From NCBI GenBank assembly GCA_023663135.1, contig JAMPIE010000001.1, positions 107,564 to 171,563 of the forward strand: a stretch of DNA of 64,000 nucleotides. The letters are read 5' to 3'. Each line of letters starts with the position of its first letter. The stretch's first letter is position 1. The translations under genes and the position numbers were made by a program. Source of the DNA: Alloprevotella sp. GTDB taxonomy: Bacteria; Bacteroidota; Bacteroidia; Bacteroidales; Muribaculaceae. This document shows, in pieces, positions 63,943-64,000 of this stretch. The notes under the pieces were generated by a model. The model saw only the letters and a list, made by a program, of their open reading frames with translations, had not been told where the DNA came from and did not search any database.

Positions 63943-64000
63943 CTAAGTAATTTTCAAAAAATAACTTGGGACATTCTGCTCGTCCTCATCGGCATCTTTC
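63943..64000 (+). repeat. Palindromic repeat, copy 2 (cut by the window edge)
   Basis: TAAGTAATTTTCAAAAAATA then ACTTGG matches the first 27 bases of the copy at 41967 with few changes, and CGTCCTCATCGGCATCTTTC corresponds to its CGTCTTTTCGGTGCTTTTTG. Only the left half is inside the window. Confidence 0.55.

Overview
This window is a chromosomal segment of a GC-rich member of the Bacteroidales. The evidence is the gene families (RibBA, the large LptF/G permease, DUF4923 and DUF4491 proteins, a serine-type S1 sulfatase, an IS1634-type element, paired pyruvyl-transferase and FrhB capsule genes) and repeated matches to the Bacteroidetes -7 promoter motif TAnnTTTG. A gut commensal of the Muribaculaceae type is plausible, but this is inferred from content and not proved. 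I found no rRNA, tRNA, CRISPR array or replication origin.

Layout. (1) Positions 1-8,822 hold the promoter-proximal part of a surface-polysaccharide operon on the minus strand. In transcription order it has a catalytically dead tyrosine-recombinase-like protein, a Wzx flippase, an FrhB-like protein without ferredoxin domain, a pyruvyl transferase, a GT2, an acyltransferase, a full FrhB-like protein and a second pyruvyl transferase cut by the window edge. (2) 8,857-18,608 is a tightly packed minus-strand operon: hydrolase, membrane-anchored MurF-like ligase, Ddl, DUF4923, GT2, LptF/G, RibBA and RadA. (3) 18,650-26,862 holds dnaE-trxA on the minus strand and ogt, clpB and a small lipoprotein on the plus strand, closed by a 29-bp perfect palindrome. 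(4) 26,867-31,786 holds a divergent glutaminase-fold protein, a Do-type protease and a broken IS1634-type element flanked by gene remnants. (5) 31,787-39,523 is minus strand: DPP III-like peptidase, HflX, LpxB; then YbaK, AroC, LegB and Vsr. (6) 39,586-45,740 is plus strand: htpG, a gene-free stretch of about 0.8 kb with a palindromic repeat, rho and a SpoU-family methylase. (7) 45,790-63,908 is a long minus-strand series: sulfatase, barrel-less GH2-like protein, GT2, Wza, Wzy-like, Wzz-like, double-parvulin PPIase, nucleotidyltransferase-aminotransferase fusion, LicD, GT4, TPM protein, DUF4491 and an MsbA-like ABC transporter.

How the genes work together. The two ends are envelope-polysaccharide factories. 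The left one looks like a pyruvylated and acylated glycan made by a flippase route. The right one has the Wza, Wzz and Wzy machinery plus a candidate CDP-activated phospho-substituent pathway, and it is apparently co-transcribed with a sulfatase and a GH2 pseudoenzyme. The middle is mostly housekeeping: peptidoglycan precursor, lipid A and LPS transport, replication, chaperones and termination.

The most unusual items are several apparent pseudoenzymes (recombinase, GH2, BY-kinase-like tail, glutaminase fold), an identical sigma-54-like sequence in front of both clpB and htpG, and a palindromic repeat family with a possible deletion footprint. Bacteroidales ribosome-binding sites are weak, so many starts were chosen from the first conserved residue, from overlap with the upstream stop codon, or from a promoter motif lying inside a longer open frame.
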